Source of the DNA: Arthrobacter sp. SLBN-112
GTDB taxonomy: Bacteria > Actinomycetota > Actinomycetes > Actinomycetales > Micrococcaceae
Reading direction: 5' to 3'
DNA length: 64,000 bases
Assembly: GCF_030944625.1 (NCBI RefSeq)
Contig: NZ_JAUSXY010000001.1
Coordinates: 806,001 to 870,000, forward strand
Shown here: positions 9,232 to 18,395 of the stretch, in pieces
Position numbering within the stretch: the stretch's first letter is position 1
Layout: every line of letters begins with the position of its first letter
Notes under the pieces: generated by a model
Told to the model about the DNA's origin: nothing
Databases searched by the model: none
What the model saw: only the letters and a program-made list of their open reading frames with translations
Position numbers and translations under genes: made by a program

Positions 9232-9266
9232 AAAAAAGTGGCCCCCGCCGGATGACGGGAGCCACT
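9232..9266 (-). terminator. Intrinsic terminator after trxA
   Basis: Read on the minus strand: a GC-rich stem (9265-9254 with 9250-9238, one internal mismatch) followed by six T residues (9237-9232). It lies about 40 bp beyond the trxA stop and stops leftward transcription before the parS region. Confidence 0.88.
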
Positions 9267-9305
9267 CTCTAGCTATTTGCCAATGGGCACCTGCGGTGCA
9301 CTTGA

Positions 9306-9632
9306 TCAGGAAAGAACGTCAGCGAATTCCTTCTCAAAGAACTGCTTCGGCTTGGCACCGATGACAGTGCTCTTCACTTCGCCGTCCTGGAAGAGGTAGA
9401 CGGCCGGAATCGAAGTGATGCCATATTCAGCAGCGATTGCCGGGTTGTCGTCTACGTTGACCTTGACGACGTTTACTTTCTCGCTGTATTCGACGGAAAT
9501 TTCATCGAGGATGGGTCCCAGCTTGCGGCAGGGGCCGCACCACTCAGCCCAGAAGTCTACGATGACAGGCTTGTCTGCGGACAGGACGTCAGTGCCGAAA
9601 CTTGCGTCAGTTACATCTTTTGCGTTGCTCAT
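9306..9632 (-). CDS. trxA: Thioredoxin TrxA
   Basis: Small dithiol/disulfide oxidoreductase that reduces cytoplasmic proteins and is recycled by TrxB. 108 residues, normal length. The active site WCGPC is at residues 31-35, and the cis-proline is in SIPAVYLF. A purine-rich Shine-Dalgarno (GAAGAGAAAG) precedes the ATG. It lies 36 bp downstream of trxB on the same strand, so the two share the SigR-type promoter upstream of trxB. Confidence 0.97.
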   Translation of the reverse strand: MSNAKDVTDASFGTDVLSADKPVIVDFWAEWCGPCRKLGPILDEISVEYSEKVNVVKVNVDDNPAIAAEYGITSIPAVYLFQDGEVKSTVIGAKPKQFFEKEFADVLS

Positions 9633-9668
9633 AACCTTGTCTTTCTCTTCGGATAACAGTGGCGCGGA

Positions 9669-10625
9669 TTATGCGGGCAGGTCGGCCAGGTAGTGTTCGA
9701 CGTCGATAGCCGCAACACATCCGGAACCGGAAGCAGTGATTGCCTGGCGGTAGGTCGGGTCAACAACATCGCCGGCTGCGAACACACCGGGCAGGCTGGT
9801 CCGCGAGCTCCGGCCTTCCACGGCGATGGTGCCCTCAGGCGTCAGATCCAGAATGCCCTTGACCAGATCCGTGCGCGGATCGTTGCCGATAGCGACGAAA
9901 ACACCCGTAACGGCAAGTTCAGACAGGGAACCATCAATGAGGTTCTTCAACCGAAGTCCGGTGACCTTTTCTTCGCCGAGGACATCGTCCACGGCGCTGT
10001 TCCAGGCAAAGCTGATTTTCTCGTGGGCGAGTGCCCGGTCCGCCATGATCTTGGAAGCCTTGAGCGTGTCACGGCGGTGTACAACCGTTACCGATTTCGC
10101 GAACTTGGTGAGGAAGAGGGCCTCCTCCATTGCCGAGTCTCCGCCACCAATGACCGCGATGTCCTGGTCCTTGAAAAAGAAACCGTCACAGGTTGCACAC
10201 CAACTTACGCCGTGACCGGACAGCTTCTTCTCACTGGGGAGACCCAATTCCCTGTAGGCAGACCCGGTGGACAGGATGACGGCCTTCGCCTTGAAGGTCT
10301 CCCCCGTGGCGATGGTGACTGACTTCACTGGTCCCTGGAGGTCGAGCTCCGTGACATCCTCAAACTGGATTTCAGTGCCGAAGCGGGTGGCCTGCTTCTC
10401 AAAGTTCTCCATCAGGTCCGGCCCCATGATCCCTTCAGGGAAGCCGGGGTAGTTTTCCACATCCGTGGTGTTCATCAATTCGCCGCCGGCAGTGACTGAA
10501 CCCGCGAGGAGCAGGGGCTTGAGGTTTGCGCGTGCGGTGTACACGGCTGCCGTGTAGCCTGCCGGGCCCGAGCCCACGATGATGACATCACGTACGTCGG
10601 ACGCCGTGTTTTCTGCGATGGTCAC
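9669..10625 (-). CDS. trxB: Thioredoxin-disulfide reductase TrxB
   Basis: NADPH-dependent flavoprotein that reduces thioredoxin. 318 residues from the GTG at 10625; the frame stays open upstream, but that extension is low-complexity, longer than the family, and covers the promoter. Visible are the FAD-binding GSGPAG at residues 18-23, the redox-active CATC (about 140-143), the NADPH motif [10 protein letters not shown] and the C-terminal FAD motif [10 protein letters not shown] purine-rich stretch (GGAAGAGG) about 11 nt upstream can serve as Shine-Dalgarno. It forms an operon with trxA. Confidence 0.95.
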   Translation of the reverse strand: MTIAENTASDVRDVIIVGSGPAGYTAAVYTARANLKPLLLAGSVTAGGELMNTTDVENYPGFPEGIMGPDLMENFEKQATRFGTEIQFEDVTELDLQGPVKSVTIATGETFKAKAVILSTGSAYRELGLPSEKKLSGHGVSWCATCDGFFFKDQDIAVIGGGDSAMEEALFLTKFAKSVTVVHRRDTLKASKIMADRALAHEKISFAWNSAVDDVLGEEKVTGLRLKNLIDGSLSELAVTGVFVAIGNDPRTDLVKGILDLTPEGTIAVEGRSSRTSLPGVFAAGDVVDPTYRQAITASGSGCVAAIDVEHYLADLPA

Positions 10626-10685
10626 TGGGACGTGAACCTCTTCCTTGTTCGACTTGCCTCCCCTTGGAGGCCGGCCACATGGCAC

Positions 10686-10711
10686 AACCGTGCCCGCGTG
10701 CTGAATATTCC
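10686..10711 (-). promoter_or_regulatory. SigR-type (thiol-oxidative stress) promoter of trxBA
   Basis: On the minus strand GGAAT (10711-10707), an 18-nt spacer, then GTT (10688-10686). This matches the sigma-R consensus GGAAT-N18/19-GTT known for trxBA and other redox genes in Streptomyces and for SigH in mycobacteria. The implied transcript start is about 55 nt before the trxB GTG. The assignment is by consensus only. Confidence 0.7.
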
Positions 10712-10836
10712 AGCGCCCGGACAAGGTGAATCCCGCAAAGGGTACAGGACGATCCTTCGCAGGGCGCTCTTTCCAGAGTACATTCCCCCGCTCGGGACGC
10801 TCGGCGCGGCTGTAACAACCGCAGCGTGCAGGCGGC

Positions 10837-12468
10837 CTACTGGACCTTGATTTCCGCGAGGCGGAGGCCGTAACCGTAACGGGTCTTCGGGGCCGCAAGC
10901 TTTGGAAGCGAATTGATGGAAACAATCACATACTGGGCCTGCACTGGCTCGGCAAGCGGCACATTCAGGTCCGTGGACGTGAAGCTGTTGGTGCCAACTG
11001 CCTTGGCACCATCCAGGGAAGGTTGGTCGTTGGTGTAAACGGTGATGTTTCCACCGGAACCGCCAAGCTGGGAGAGCGTGATGGAAGAAACAGTGGCCTT
11101 GCTCTTGAGCTTCACCACGAGGGGAACGCCCTGTGGGGCCAGGCCGCCCCAGTTTTCAGTGGCGAACTCCATGTCGGACCAGTAGCTGGCGTTGTTACCG
11201 TCGAAGGCCTTGACGAGGTCACCATCGAATGTGGCAGCAAAGTCGAAGTTCCCCTGCCGGGTCACACTCTCGATAGCGGGCGGGACAGCCGGTGGAGCTG
11301 ACGGAGCTGCCTGGGTGGCCGACGCAGACCCCTGCGGTGCACTGGTGCCGGCGGGCGGAGCCGACTTGGCCTGGGGCTGGGAGGGGGTGAACAGGCTGCC
11401 AAGGTTGGTGACGGCGAAGATCAGCCCGGCAATCAGGACAACGGCCAGGAGGCCGCCCACCAGCCAGCGCATGGAACGTGGCTGGTTTTCGGACTCATGA
11501 CGGTCGTCGTCGTCATCATCGTCACGTCCGGCAAATGCAGTACCGACAGCGGCGGGAGCCGCCGCACGGGCAAACAGGGCCGACCTGCCGTTGACCCTGC
11601 GCGGCTCCTCGGGGGCGTCGCTGTCCTCGTGGTAGTCCTGGTCCCCCGACTGCGCGTAATCGTCATCGGACCACAGGGAAACCTTCGGCTTGCCGTCCGG
11701 AACGGACTGCCGGGGATGTGCCTGGGTGGTGTCAGTGGGACCGGTGTCCGCGGTGTCTGCCGGCTCAAATCCGGCGTCACGCCCGGCCGCAGGCTGTACG
11801 GGCTGTGCTGCCGTGGCGTCGGGATCAACGTTGGCCGGCCGCCGATCGGCCGCAGCTGCCGCGGCTCCGGCACCCGCCGCGGCGGCACCAGCGGTACCAG
11901 CAGCGGCGGCGCCGGCTGTACCAGCGCGGCCGGAAGCCGGGGTCGCTGAGGGGGCTTGGCCTGCAGGCCGGACCGTGGGCCTGGGCGGCATGGCCGGGGC
12001 AGGATAAGGATCAACCTGGCTGGGGTGCGAGTCGGCGTAGTTGATGTAGCCGGCGTCGACGTTGTCTTCGTCGTCGTAGGGCTCGGGTTCGTGGGAACGC
12101 GCCTGGCCGAAGATCTCACTGCCCAGGGTGTCCGTGAAGAAGGGTTCGACGTAGGGCGGGTTGGACGCCACAACAAGGTCCAGGAGGTCGGCGGCGGAGG
12201 TGTGGTTGGTGATGAGGTAGGTGGCGTCCTCGGTAACGCCGAGGTCCAGGACCTGTACCGTGCCGGGGCGTTCGCCGGTAGCCACTTCGCGGGCGCTCTG
12301 GGCGACCTGCTCCGTGTTCTCCGGGCCTGCAACCAGGATGCTGACCGGCCGGTTGAGGACCTGGTCAACACCGTCAAGCACCAGATCGTGGTCGTGGGAG
12401 GCCAATACCGTGGCTGTGACCTTGTAACGGCCGCCCAGTACTGATCCGACATCGATCGGGTTGGACAC
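10837..12468 (-). CDS. Membrane-anchored pseudokinase/discoidin-like protein paired with MurJ
   Basis: 543 residues. The N-terminal ~110 residues ([17 protein letters not shown], then [10 protein letters not shown]) resemble a degenerate Ser/Thr-kinase N-lobe, but I see no catalytic HRD or DFG, so a pseudokinase is likely. An Ala/Pro/Asp-rich linker follows, then one transmembrane helix (about residues 338-358), a short disordered stretch, and an extracytoplasmic C-terminal domain (about 400-543) of F5/8-type C (discoidin-like) character ending LRLAEIKV. It lies just downstream of murJ. In M. tuberculosis the MurJ protein Rv3910 carries, as I remember, such a pseudokinase and outer domain fused, so this is probably the split partner that regulates lipid II flipping. 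GTG start with AGGAGG Shine-Dalgarno. Confidence 0.8.
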   Translation of the reverse strand: MSNPIDVGSVLGGRYKVTATVLASHDHDLVLDGVDQVLNRPVSILVAGPENTEQVAQSAREVATGERPGTVQVLDLGVTEDATYLITNHTSAADLLDLVVASNPPYVEPFFTDTLGSEIFGQARSHEPEPYDDEDNVDAGYINYADSHPSQVDPYPAPAMPPRPTVRPAGQAPSATPASGRAGTAGAAAAGTAGAAAAGAGAAAAAADRRPANVDPDATAAQPVQPAAGRDAGFEPADTADTGPTDTTQAHPRQSVPDGKPKVSLWSDDDYAQSGDQDYHEDSDAPEEPRRVNGRSALFARAAAPAAVGTAFAGRDDDDDDDRHESENQPRSMRWLVGGLLAVVLIAGLIFAVTNLGSLFTPSQPQAKSAPPAGTSAPQGSASATQAAPSAPPAVPPAIESVTRQGNFDFAATFDGDLVKAFDGNNASYWSDMEFATENWGGLAPQGVPLVVKLKSKATVSSITLSQLGGSGGNITVYTNDQPSLDGAKAVGTNSFTSTDLNVPLAEPVQAQYVIVSINSLPKLAAPKTRYGYGLRLAEIKVQ

Positions 12469-12571
12469 GTGTTCCTCCTAGACTGTCCGGGATTGCCGGC
12501 CTCAATGACGCAACCGCCGTTCAGGTGCCGCGCACGGCCAAACTGAATGCAACTACCCCTGTACCTGTTCG

Positions 12572-12577
12572 ATCCTA
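12572..12577 (-). promoter_or_regulatory. Candidate -10 box for the pseudokinase gene
   Basis: TAGGAT on the minus strand in the 162-bp gap between murJ and the pseudokinase gene, about 100 nt before its GTG. No convincing -35 is seen. It suggests the gene can be transcribed separately from murJ. Confidence 0.4.
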
Positions 12578-12630
12578 GCCGATCAGCCCCGGACGCCCGT
12601 GGAGAAGACCGGCGCCAAACCGCGCCAGCA

Positions 12631-14778
12631 TCACTTTTTCCGTGGGCGGCGGTTCTTGAAGTACGGGTTTTCGCCGGCCTTCCCCTGGTACGTCCGGCGG
12701 CCCGGAAGCGGAATCTGCTCGCTGAGCAGGCCTCCGCGCGCAGTGGCGGGCTGCTCCTCGCCGGGCAGGTACTCAGCCGTTGGAGCCTCGTGGCTGCCGT
12801 CGTCGTTCACGTCCTGGCGGTGCACTCCGCGTTCCGGATCCGGGCCCGCCCGGAAGGAAACGGCGTCGAACTCGCCGGAAATCCGGGGAATGAGGCCGGT
12901 GTCCACGGACGTGGTGGCCCGCTCCGGACGGTGGACGCGCTCCCCGCCTGCCCCTTCGGCAGGAGAGGACGACGGCGTGTTCCCCGCCTGCGGAGCAACA
13001 GCTTGGCCACGGCCAAACCGGCCCAGCAGCGGCCGGAGCATGTCGCCCAGCTCAGTGACCCGGAACAGCCGAAGGAGGACGAGGTAGACGGCCAGCATGA
13101 CCGGACCGACGACGACGACCGTCACCAGTGCAGTCCCCCGGTTCTGCCAGGCGAAGCCGTCCGGGCTGTAGCTGCCCATGAGCCACAGGGCGCCCGCGCC
13201 GGCGATGGCCGAGCCCAGCGCCGCGTACCCCATCCGGATGTAAGAGTTGGCAATCCGCGCACCGTCCAGGTGCCCAAGGAGGCGGCGCAGGAAGAACGCG
13301 CTGATGACCACCGAGAGGATGTTGCCCACCATATAGAGGACGGCAATGGCGTAGATGATCCGGCCAACCGGCAGGAACTGGATGGCGAAGGCGCCGGCCA
13401 CGTACACGACGGCCAACAGGAGCTGCACATAGAACGGCGTGCGGGCGTCCTCGTTGGCGTAGAACACACGGGACATCATGAAGTTGGCACTCATGAAGGG
13501 GGTGCTGAGGGCGAGGATGGTCAGCGTCTGGGCCAGCATGACGCCGTCCTGGCGCGAGCCGCCGGAGAAGAACATCCCCAGCGGGCCGGCCAGGGCAAAG
13601 AGCGCCAGGGCGCCAAACACGGTGGCTACGGCCATGGTCCGCAGGCCGTGCGAGAGGGCGTCCCGCAGTTCAGCGCGGTTGCCCTCCTGCGAGGCGCGGG
13701 TCATCCGGTTAAACAGCACGGTGGCCAAGGACAGCGCAATGATGGAGTGCGGCAGGAGGTACAGCTGGCTGGCCACCTCCAGGACCGCGTTGCCCGGAAG
13801 GATGGACGCCGCAGGGTCCCCCGCCTCCTGCAGGCGGATGCGTTCCGCACCGGGAATGGTGGCTATGCGCATGACGTACAGGAAGGCCAATTGCCCGACG
13901 GCGGCGGTCAGGAGTGTCCACACGCTCAGCTTGGCAGCATGGCCCAGCCCCACGCCCCGCCAGCCGAACCGGGGGCGGAGGCCAAGCCGCAGCCGGAAAA
14001 CCGGAACCATCAGGATGGCCGTTTGGGAAAGCACGCCAATGGTTGAGAACCCGGCCACCAGCAGCGTCTGCGTGGACCCCCAGTTGTCCAGCGTATGTCC
14101 GCTTACCTCGTTGCTGCCGAAGAGCCAGATGAACATGCCCAGGCCCGCGATGGCCACCACGTTGTTCAGGATGGGCGCCCACATCGCGGGGCCAAACGCG
14201 CCGTTGGCGTTCAGGACCTGGGTCAGCAGGGCGTAGAGGCCGTAGAAGAAGATCTGCGGCAGGCACCAGAAAGCGAACGTGACCGCGAGGGCCTTCTGCT
14301 GCGGCGAATATCCCTGTGTGGTCAGCTCGATAACCCCCGGAGCCGCCAGCGTCACCAGGGCCGTCAGGCCGAACAGAAGCAACACGGCGAGCGTCAGCAG
14401 CCTGCTGATGTAGTCCGCTCCCCTGTCCGGAGCCTTGCTTGCCTTGATGATCTGCGGCACCAGCACGGCGTTGAAGACACCGCCGGCCACCAGGAGGAAG
14501 ATCAGGTTGGGCAGGTTGTTGGCGTTGATGAACGTGTCGTTGACCGTTGAGCCAAGGCCCAGGGCGGTGCCGAGCATCCAGGTCTTGCCGAAGCCCAGGA
14601 AACGCGAAACGAGCGTCCCCGCGGCCATGATGGCGCTGGAACGTGACTCGCTGGGACCCGCGGACGCGGGCTGCGCAGTCTCCGGTGCCGCCGGATCGGC
14701 GGTTGCGTCGACGGGTGCGGCGTCATCGGGCCGGCCGGACCGGTCGGAAGGAAAGTTGGTAGCTGACATCGAGTTCAT
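12631..14778 (-). CDS. murJ: Lipid II flippase MurJ (MviN)
   Basis: Polytopic MOP-superfamily flippase that moves the peptidoglycan precursor lipid II to the outer face of the membrane. About 715 residues from ATG 14778 (the ATG at 14769 is also possible). An Ala/Pro-rich cytoplasmic N-terminus (about 45 residues) is followed by AAGTLVSRFLGFGKTWMLG, which begins TM1, and many hydrophobic helices up to about residue 570. A hydrophilic ~140-residue cytoplasmic tail ends in KNRRPRKK. Unlike the mycobacterial version, no kinase-like domain is fused; that domain is the next gene downstream. The Nudix gene lies 51 bp upstream on the same strand. Confidence 0.93.
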   Translation of the reverse strand: MNSMSATNFPSDRSGRPDDAAPVDATADPAAPETAQPASAGPSESRSSAIMAAGTLVSRFLGFGKTWMLGTALGLGSTVNDTFINANNLPNLIFLLVAGGVFNAVLVPQIIKASKAPDRGADYISRLLTLAVLLLFGLTALVTLAAPGVIELTTQGYSPQQKALAVTFAFWCLPQIFFYGLYALLTQVLNANGAFGPAMWAPILNNVVAIAGLGMFIWLFGSNEVSGHTLDNWGSTQTLLVAGFSTIGVLSQTAILMVPVFRLRLGLRPRFGWRGVGLGHAAKLSVWTLLTAAVGQLAFLYVMRIATIPGAERIRLQEAGDPAASILPGNAVLEVASQLYLLPHSIIALSLATVLFNRMTRASQEGNRAELRDALSHGLRTMAVATVFGALALFALAGPLGMFFSGGSRQDGVMLAQTLTILALSTPFMSANFMMSRVFYANEDARTPFYVQLLLAVVYVAGAFAIQFLPVGRIIYAIAVLYMVGNILSVVISAFFLRRLLGHLDGARIANSYIRMGYAALGSAIAGAGALWLMGSYSPDGFAWQNRGTALVTVVVVGPVMLAVYLVLLRLFRVTELGDMLRPLLGRFGRGQAVAPQAGNTPSSSPAEGAGGERVHRPERATTSVDTGLIPRISGEFDAVSFRAGPDPERGVHRQDVNDDGSHEAPTAEYLPGEEQPATARGGLLSEQIPLPGRRTYQGKAGENPYFKNRRPRKK

Positions 14779-14829
14779 CGTCTCACCCGCCTGCCCGTAA
14801 CACCGCAATGACGACGGCGGCGTCCGGGC

Positions 14830-15378
14830 TTAGAGGTGTCCGGGCAGGACCTCGCGGGCGAGGTCCGCGATGCGGCGTTCGTTGGGGAAGGACAGCTTCC
14901 GGGCCAGCTCCTGGATGGGAACCCAGGCCACATCCACCGCTTCCTGGTCGGGATCGTTCTCAATGGTGAGCTCGCCGCCGGTAGCGCGCAGGAGGTAATG
15001 GTGCACGGTCTTGTGGACCCGGTGGCCGCTGACCGTGAACCAGTAGTCGATGCTGCCCAGCGGCGCCAGGATGTCTCCTTCGATGCCGGTTTCCTCGGCA
15101 ATTTCGCGGACGGCGGCCTGCTCGTTGTTTTCCTTGCCCTCCGGATGCCCCTTGGGCAGGCACCATTCCAACCGTCCGCCGCGATTAAGGCGGGCGATGA
15201 TCGCAACCCTCAATTCGGCGTCGGACGTGTCCACCACAACGCCGCCGGCCGAGACTTCCTCAACCGTGGGCAGCGACGCCGGTGCCGATTGCTGGGCAGG
15301 GGCAACATGCGCCCCGATTGCCGATGGCAATGGTGCGTTCGTCCTCCTGCCTGGAGCGCTCGGTACTGGATGGGCCAT
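14830..15378 (-). CDS. Nudix hydrolase (MutT-like)
   Basis: Hydrolase of nucleoside diphosphate-linked substrates; the true substrate cannot be read from sequence. 182 residues from ATG 15378. A complete Nudix box G-x5-E-x7-REUxEExGU is present (GHPEGKE ... REIAEETGI, about residues 84-106), preceded by the family-typical EVSAGGVVV strand and WCLPKG. The position between murJ and pcnA matches mycobacterial mutT4 (Rv3908), from memory. The start has no Shine-Dalgarno but a TAGAGT -10 hexamer seven bases upstream, which suggests a leaderless transcript. It is divergent from pcnA. Confidence 0.9.
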   Translation of the reverse strand: MAHPVPSAPGRRTNAPLPSAIGAHVAPAQQSAPASLPTVEEVSAGGVVVDTSDAELRVAIIARLNRGGRLEWCLPKGHPEGKENNEQAAVREIAEETGIEGDILAPLGSIDYWFTVSGHRVHKTVHHYLLRATGGELTIENDPDQEAVDVAWVPIQELARKLSFPNERRIADLAREVLPGHL

Positions 15379-15385
15379 GGAGTCC

Positions 15386-15391
15386 ACTCTA
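15386..15391 (-). promoter_or_regulatory. -10 box of leaderless Nudix-murJ transcript
   Basis: TAGAGT on the minus strand, followed by 7 nt and the ATG at 15378. A start 6-8 nt after the -10 would coincide with the ATG. No Shine-Dalgarno is seen. Inferred. Confidence 0.5.
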
Positions 15392-15538
15392 ACGACTGTT
15401 GCCCGTTCGTGATGACCGGAACATGACACCAACATGGACGGGATGTGACGCATTTTGAGACCGGGAACCTCAATCAGCGCGGATCTTGACGCTTTTTTGG
15501 ACTGCCGCGCCGCTGGTTTCTGCCAAGCTTAAGGAACT

Positions 15539-17047
15539 ATGTCGCACGCACATCACAAGATTGATTCCCACACCGTTGACTTCAAGGTGGACCCGGTGGT
15601 CCTGGAGCTCGGACAGCGGTTCGTGGACGCCGGCCACGAACTGTCCCTGGTGGGCGGGCCGGTGCGCGACCTTTTCCTTGGCCGGACCTCCCCCGACCTC
15701 GACTTCACCACCGACGCCACCCCGGACCAGACGGTGGCACTGATCAAGAAGTGGGCGGACAACTTCTGGGAGATCGGGCGCGCCTTCGGCACGATCGGCA
15801 TGCGCAAGGCCGGCTTCCAAATTGAGATCACCACGTACCGGGCCGAGGCCTACGATCCCGACTCCCGCAAGCCCGTGGTGGCTTTCGGTTCCTCCCTCAC
15901 CGACGACCTGCTGCGACGCGACTTCACCATTAACGCCATGGCGTTGAAACTGCCTTCCCTGGAACTGGTGGATCCGTTCGGCGGGGTGCGGGACCTCCAT
16001 GCCTCCATGCTCGCCACACCCGGTGCGCCGGAGTCCTCGTTCTCCGATGACCCCCTGCGGATGATGCGGGCGGCCCGCTTCGCGGCGCAGCTGGGCGTCT
16101 CGGTCCGCGACGACGTCCGGGACGCCATGACCCGCATGGCTGACCGGATCAAGATCATTTCCGCGGAGCGGGTGCGGGACGAACTGGTCAAGCTGGTGTG
16201 CGGCGCCCGGCCGCGGACGGGCATTGACCTCCTGGTGGAGACCGGGCTGGCCGAGTATGTGCTGCCCGAGGTCTCCGCCCTCCGGCTCGAAGCCGATGAG
16301 CACCACCGCCACAAGGACGTCTACCAGCACTCCCTCCAGGTCCTGGAGCAGGCAGCTGAGCTTGAAACAGACGCGGAGGGGGCAGTGCCCGGCCCGGACT
16401 TCGTGCTGCGCTTCGCGGCATTAATGCACGACGTCGGCAAGCCGGCTACGCGCCGCTTCGAACCTGGCGGGGCTGTGAGCTTCCGCCACCACGACATGGT
16501 GGGTGCCAAGCTGACCTCCAAACGGATGAAGGCGCTGCGGTTCGACAATGACACCATCAAGGCGGTTGCACGGCTGGTGGAACTCCACATGCGTTTCTAT
16601 GGCTACGGCGACGCCGGCTGGAGCGACTCGGCGGTGCGGCGCTACGTCACCGACGCCGGCCCGCTGCTGGAACGGCTGCACCGGCTCACGCGGTCCGACG
16701 TCACCACCCGGAACCAGCGCAAGGCCGACCGGCTGTCCTTCGCCTATGACGACCTTGAGTCCCGCATTGCCGCGCTCCGCGAACAGGAATCCCTGGAAGC
16801 CGTGCGCCCGGACCTGGACGGAGCCCGGATCATGGACCTGCTGGGCCTCAAACCAGGGCCCGTGGTGGGCCGCGCCTACAAGTTCCTCCTTAATGAACGG
16901 ATGGAACACGGACCGTTGCCCGCGGAAGAAGCCCAGGCGCGCCTGCTCCGCTGGTGGGCCGAACAGCCTGAATCCGCACCTGCCGGGCCCGAATCCGGAA
17001 CCTCTCCCGCCGTCGTCGAACCTTCACCCGCTGAGGAGTCCAAATGA
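15539..17047 (+). CDS. pcnA: CCA tRNA nucleotidyltransferase (PcnA/CCA family)
   Basis: Class II nucleotidyltransferase with an HD domain; adds or repairs the 3' CCA of tRNA. 502 residues. The nucleotidyltransferase motif LVGGPVRDLFLG with the catalytic DLDFTTD is near residues 38-60, the RRDFTINAMAL motif near 122-132, and the HD motif HDVGKPATRR near residue 297. A short Pro/Ser-rich C-tail follows. An imperfect Shine-Dalgarno (AAGGA) lies just before the ATG. The stop overlaps the next gene (ATGA). Its place next to Nudix and murJ is conserved in actinobacteria. Confidence 0.95.
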   Translation: MSHAHHKIDSHTVDFKVDPVVLELGQRFVDAGHELSLVGGPVRDLFLGRTSPDLDFTTDATPDQTVALIKKWADNFWEIGRAFGTIGMRKAGFQIEITTYRAEAYDPDSRKPVVAFGSSLTDDLLRRDFTINAMALKLPSLELVDPFGGVRDLHASMLATPGAPESSFSDDPLRMMRAARFAAQLGVSVRDDVRDAMTRMADRIKIISAERVRDELVKLVCGARPRTGIDLLVETGLAEYVLPEVSALRLEADEHHRHKDVYQHSLQVLEQAAELETDAEGAVPGPDFVLRFAALMHDVGKPATRRFEPGGAVSFRHHDMVGAKLTSKRMKALRFDNDTIKAVARLVELHMRFYGYGDAGWSDSAVRRYVTDAGPLLERLHRLTRSDVTTRNQRKADRLSFAYDDLESRIAALREQESLEAVRPDLDGARIMDLLGLKPGPVVGRAYKFLLNERMEHGPLPAEEAQARLLRWWAEQPESAPAGPESGTSPAVVEPSPAEESK

Positions 17048-17628
17048 CCAACCCCGCCTTTGCCCCGCGCCCCCAGCTCTGGATCCTCCGCCACGGTGAA
17101 ACCGAATGGTCCAAGAGCGGGCAGTACACCGGCCTGACCGACCTCCCCCTGACGGTGGAAGGGGAACAGCAGGCCGTGGAGGCCCGCAAGGTACTGGACG
17201 GCGTCGACTTCGACCTGGTGCTCACCTCGCCGCTGCGGCGTGCACGGCGCACCGCGGAGCTCGCCGGTTTCCCCGATGCCCGGCACGAACCGCTCGCGGT
17301 GGAGTGGAACTACGGGGACTACGAAGGAATCAGCTCGGACCTGATCCGCAAGGACAACCCCGACTACCTGATCTGGACGCACGGCGTTCCCAACGGCGAA
17401 ACCCTTGACGAGGTGGCCGCGAGGGCGGACAAGATCATTGGCCGGATCCTGGAATCCGGGATGGACAACGTGCTGATCGTGGCGCACGGGCACTTCTCCC
17501 GGATCCTTACCGCGCGCTGGCTGGAATTGCCCCCCACGGAAGGCAGGCACTTTATCCTCGGCACTGCCAAAGTATGCACCCTGGGCTGGGATAAAAAGAC
17601 GCCAGCTATTGTGCGCTGGGGGCTGTAA
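17044..17628 (+). CDS. Histidine phosphatase family protein (phosphoglycerate-mutase-like)
   Basis: 194 residues of the histidine phosphatase superfamily. The catalytic phospho-histidine motif LRHGETEW is at residues 15-22, a second conserved Arg/Glu region is around VEWNYGDYEG, and the second catalytic His is in VAHGHFSRIL. The substrate is not readable; this branch includes acid phosphatases, cobalamin and sugar phosphatases. It is translationally coupled to pcnA through an ATGA overlap. Confidence 0.88.
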   Translation: MTNPAFAPRPQLWILRHGETEWSKSGQYTGLTDLPLTVEGEQQAVEARKVLDGVDFDLVLTSPLRRARRTAELAGFPDARHEPLAVEWNYGDYEGISSDLIRKDNPDYLIWTHGVPNGETLDEVAARADKIIGRILESGMDNVLIVAHGHFSRILTARWLELPPTEGRHFILGTAKVCTLGWDKKTPAIVRWGL

Positions 17629-17784
17629 ACCCTTTTATTAAATGACTTTTCCGCTTTTCCCCGGCAATTGCTGGCCTTTCCCGGATTCCTGGGGTACCTT
17701 TATTCCTGACCCCACGGCACTCAGCCCGGGTCCAAGACCGCATTGCACACCACGCAGCGGACAGCAGAAAAGGAGGTTGGGAAA

Positions 17785-17916
17785 ATGATGACTTTGACTG
17801 GCGAATGGAACACCCCCATCAATGCGTTCCCGGCCTTTGCTGGTGCTGCGCGCGTGGCTTCGGTCGGTACCGGGTGGCGGTCTGCCGCCCTCCCCGGTTC
17901 ACCGCGGCGCCGCTAA
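17785..17916 (+). CDS. Putative 43-residue small protein
   Basis: A very small ORF with a perfect AAGGAGG Shine-Dalgarno 8-9 bases before an ATG-ATG start. It encodes MMTLTGEWNTPINAFPAF and continues to a basic end SPRRR. I recognise no family, signal peptide or transmembrane segment. It sits alone 157 bp after the phosphatase gene. The strong ribosome site, unusual for a random ORF, is the main support; a second tiny ORF with the same kind of site follows about 350 bp downstream. Confidence 0.45.
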   Translation: MMTLTGEWNTPINAFPAFAGAARVASVGTGWRSAALPGSPRRR

Positions 17917-18264
17917 CCGGAACCAGGCTCCCCGGTAACCCGGCCCACCAGGGCCTGTTCCCGGGATCCCTGCCGGTACGCCGCACTTTCTGCGCTGACT
18001 TCCCGGAGCAGCGCCTGCCCCAGCCCACGCTTCGCTGACGCCTGATACCGCGTCCGCGCAATTCCGCGTTCCGGCTCTGCGGCAGGTGCAGGTCTTCCGG
18101 CACCGTCAGCGTCCCCTGAAATTGTATTCTTTCCTGCAATTTCGGCTTATTTCCCCCATGGAATTTGTGCGCCCTCATTCCGCGCTTTTGCGCGCCGAAA
18201 AGCGGCGCTAATTCATCATGCACTTTTTGTGCCCTAGTTACGGCGAAAGGAGGTGTCTTCCTTG
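17917..18264. other. Intergenic stretch between two small ORFs
   Basis: No gene is seen. It contains a 7-bp inverted repeat (CGCTTTT at 18183-18189, AAAAGCG at 18198-18204), somewhat lower GC in the second half, and the AAAGGAGG Shine-Dalgarno of the next small ORF at its end. A frame open over part of this DNA (ATG at 17805) lacks a ribosome site and was discounted. Confidence 0.5.
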
Positions 18265-18393
18265 ATGCGGAAAATCCTGGGACTCTTGTCCCGCCCACTG
18301 CAGCGCCGCAGTTCCTTCAACAGTGACCTGCTGGAGCAGCATCGAAACGACGTTTTCGTGCTCATGCACCAGCAGATCGGTGGCTTGCGCTGA
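18265..18393 (+). CDS. Putative 42-residue small protein
   Basis: Small ORF with an AAAGGAGG Shine-Dalgarno 11 nt before the ATG (8 nt before an in-frame TTG at 18262, the more likely start). It encodes an amphipathic basic N-terminus (MRKILGLLSRPLQRRSS), then a helix-prone segment LLEQHRNDVFVLMHQQIGG. No family is recognised. A near-perfect 15-bp hairpin begins 2 bp after the stop, so it looks like a complete small transcription unit ending just before the GT87 gene. Confidence 0.5.
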   Translation: MRKILGLLSRPLQRRSSFNSDLLEQHRNDVFVLMHQQIGGLR

Positions 18394-18395
18394 GT

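Noticed and set aside
10626..10925. Upstream extension of trxB (about 100 extra residues)
   Set aside because: The extra sequence is Arg/Pro-rich, longer than any TrxB and lies across the SigR-type promoter, so the GTG at 10625 was preferred.
12547..14046. 499-residue rightward frame opposite murJ
   Set aside because: It is the reverse-strand shadow of murJ; the composition is Gly/His/Arg/Gln-rich with no domain, as expected for antisense of GC-rich coding DNA.
17805..18038. 77-residue frame in the region after the histidine phosphatase
   Set aside because: No ribosome site, and it overlaps the better-supported small ORF at 17785 in another frame.
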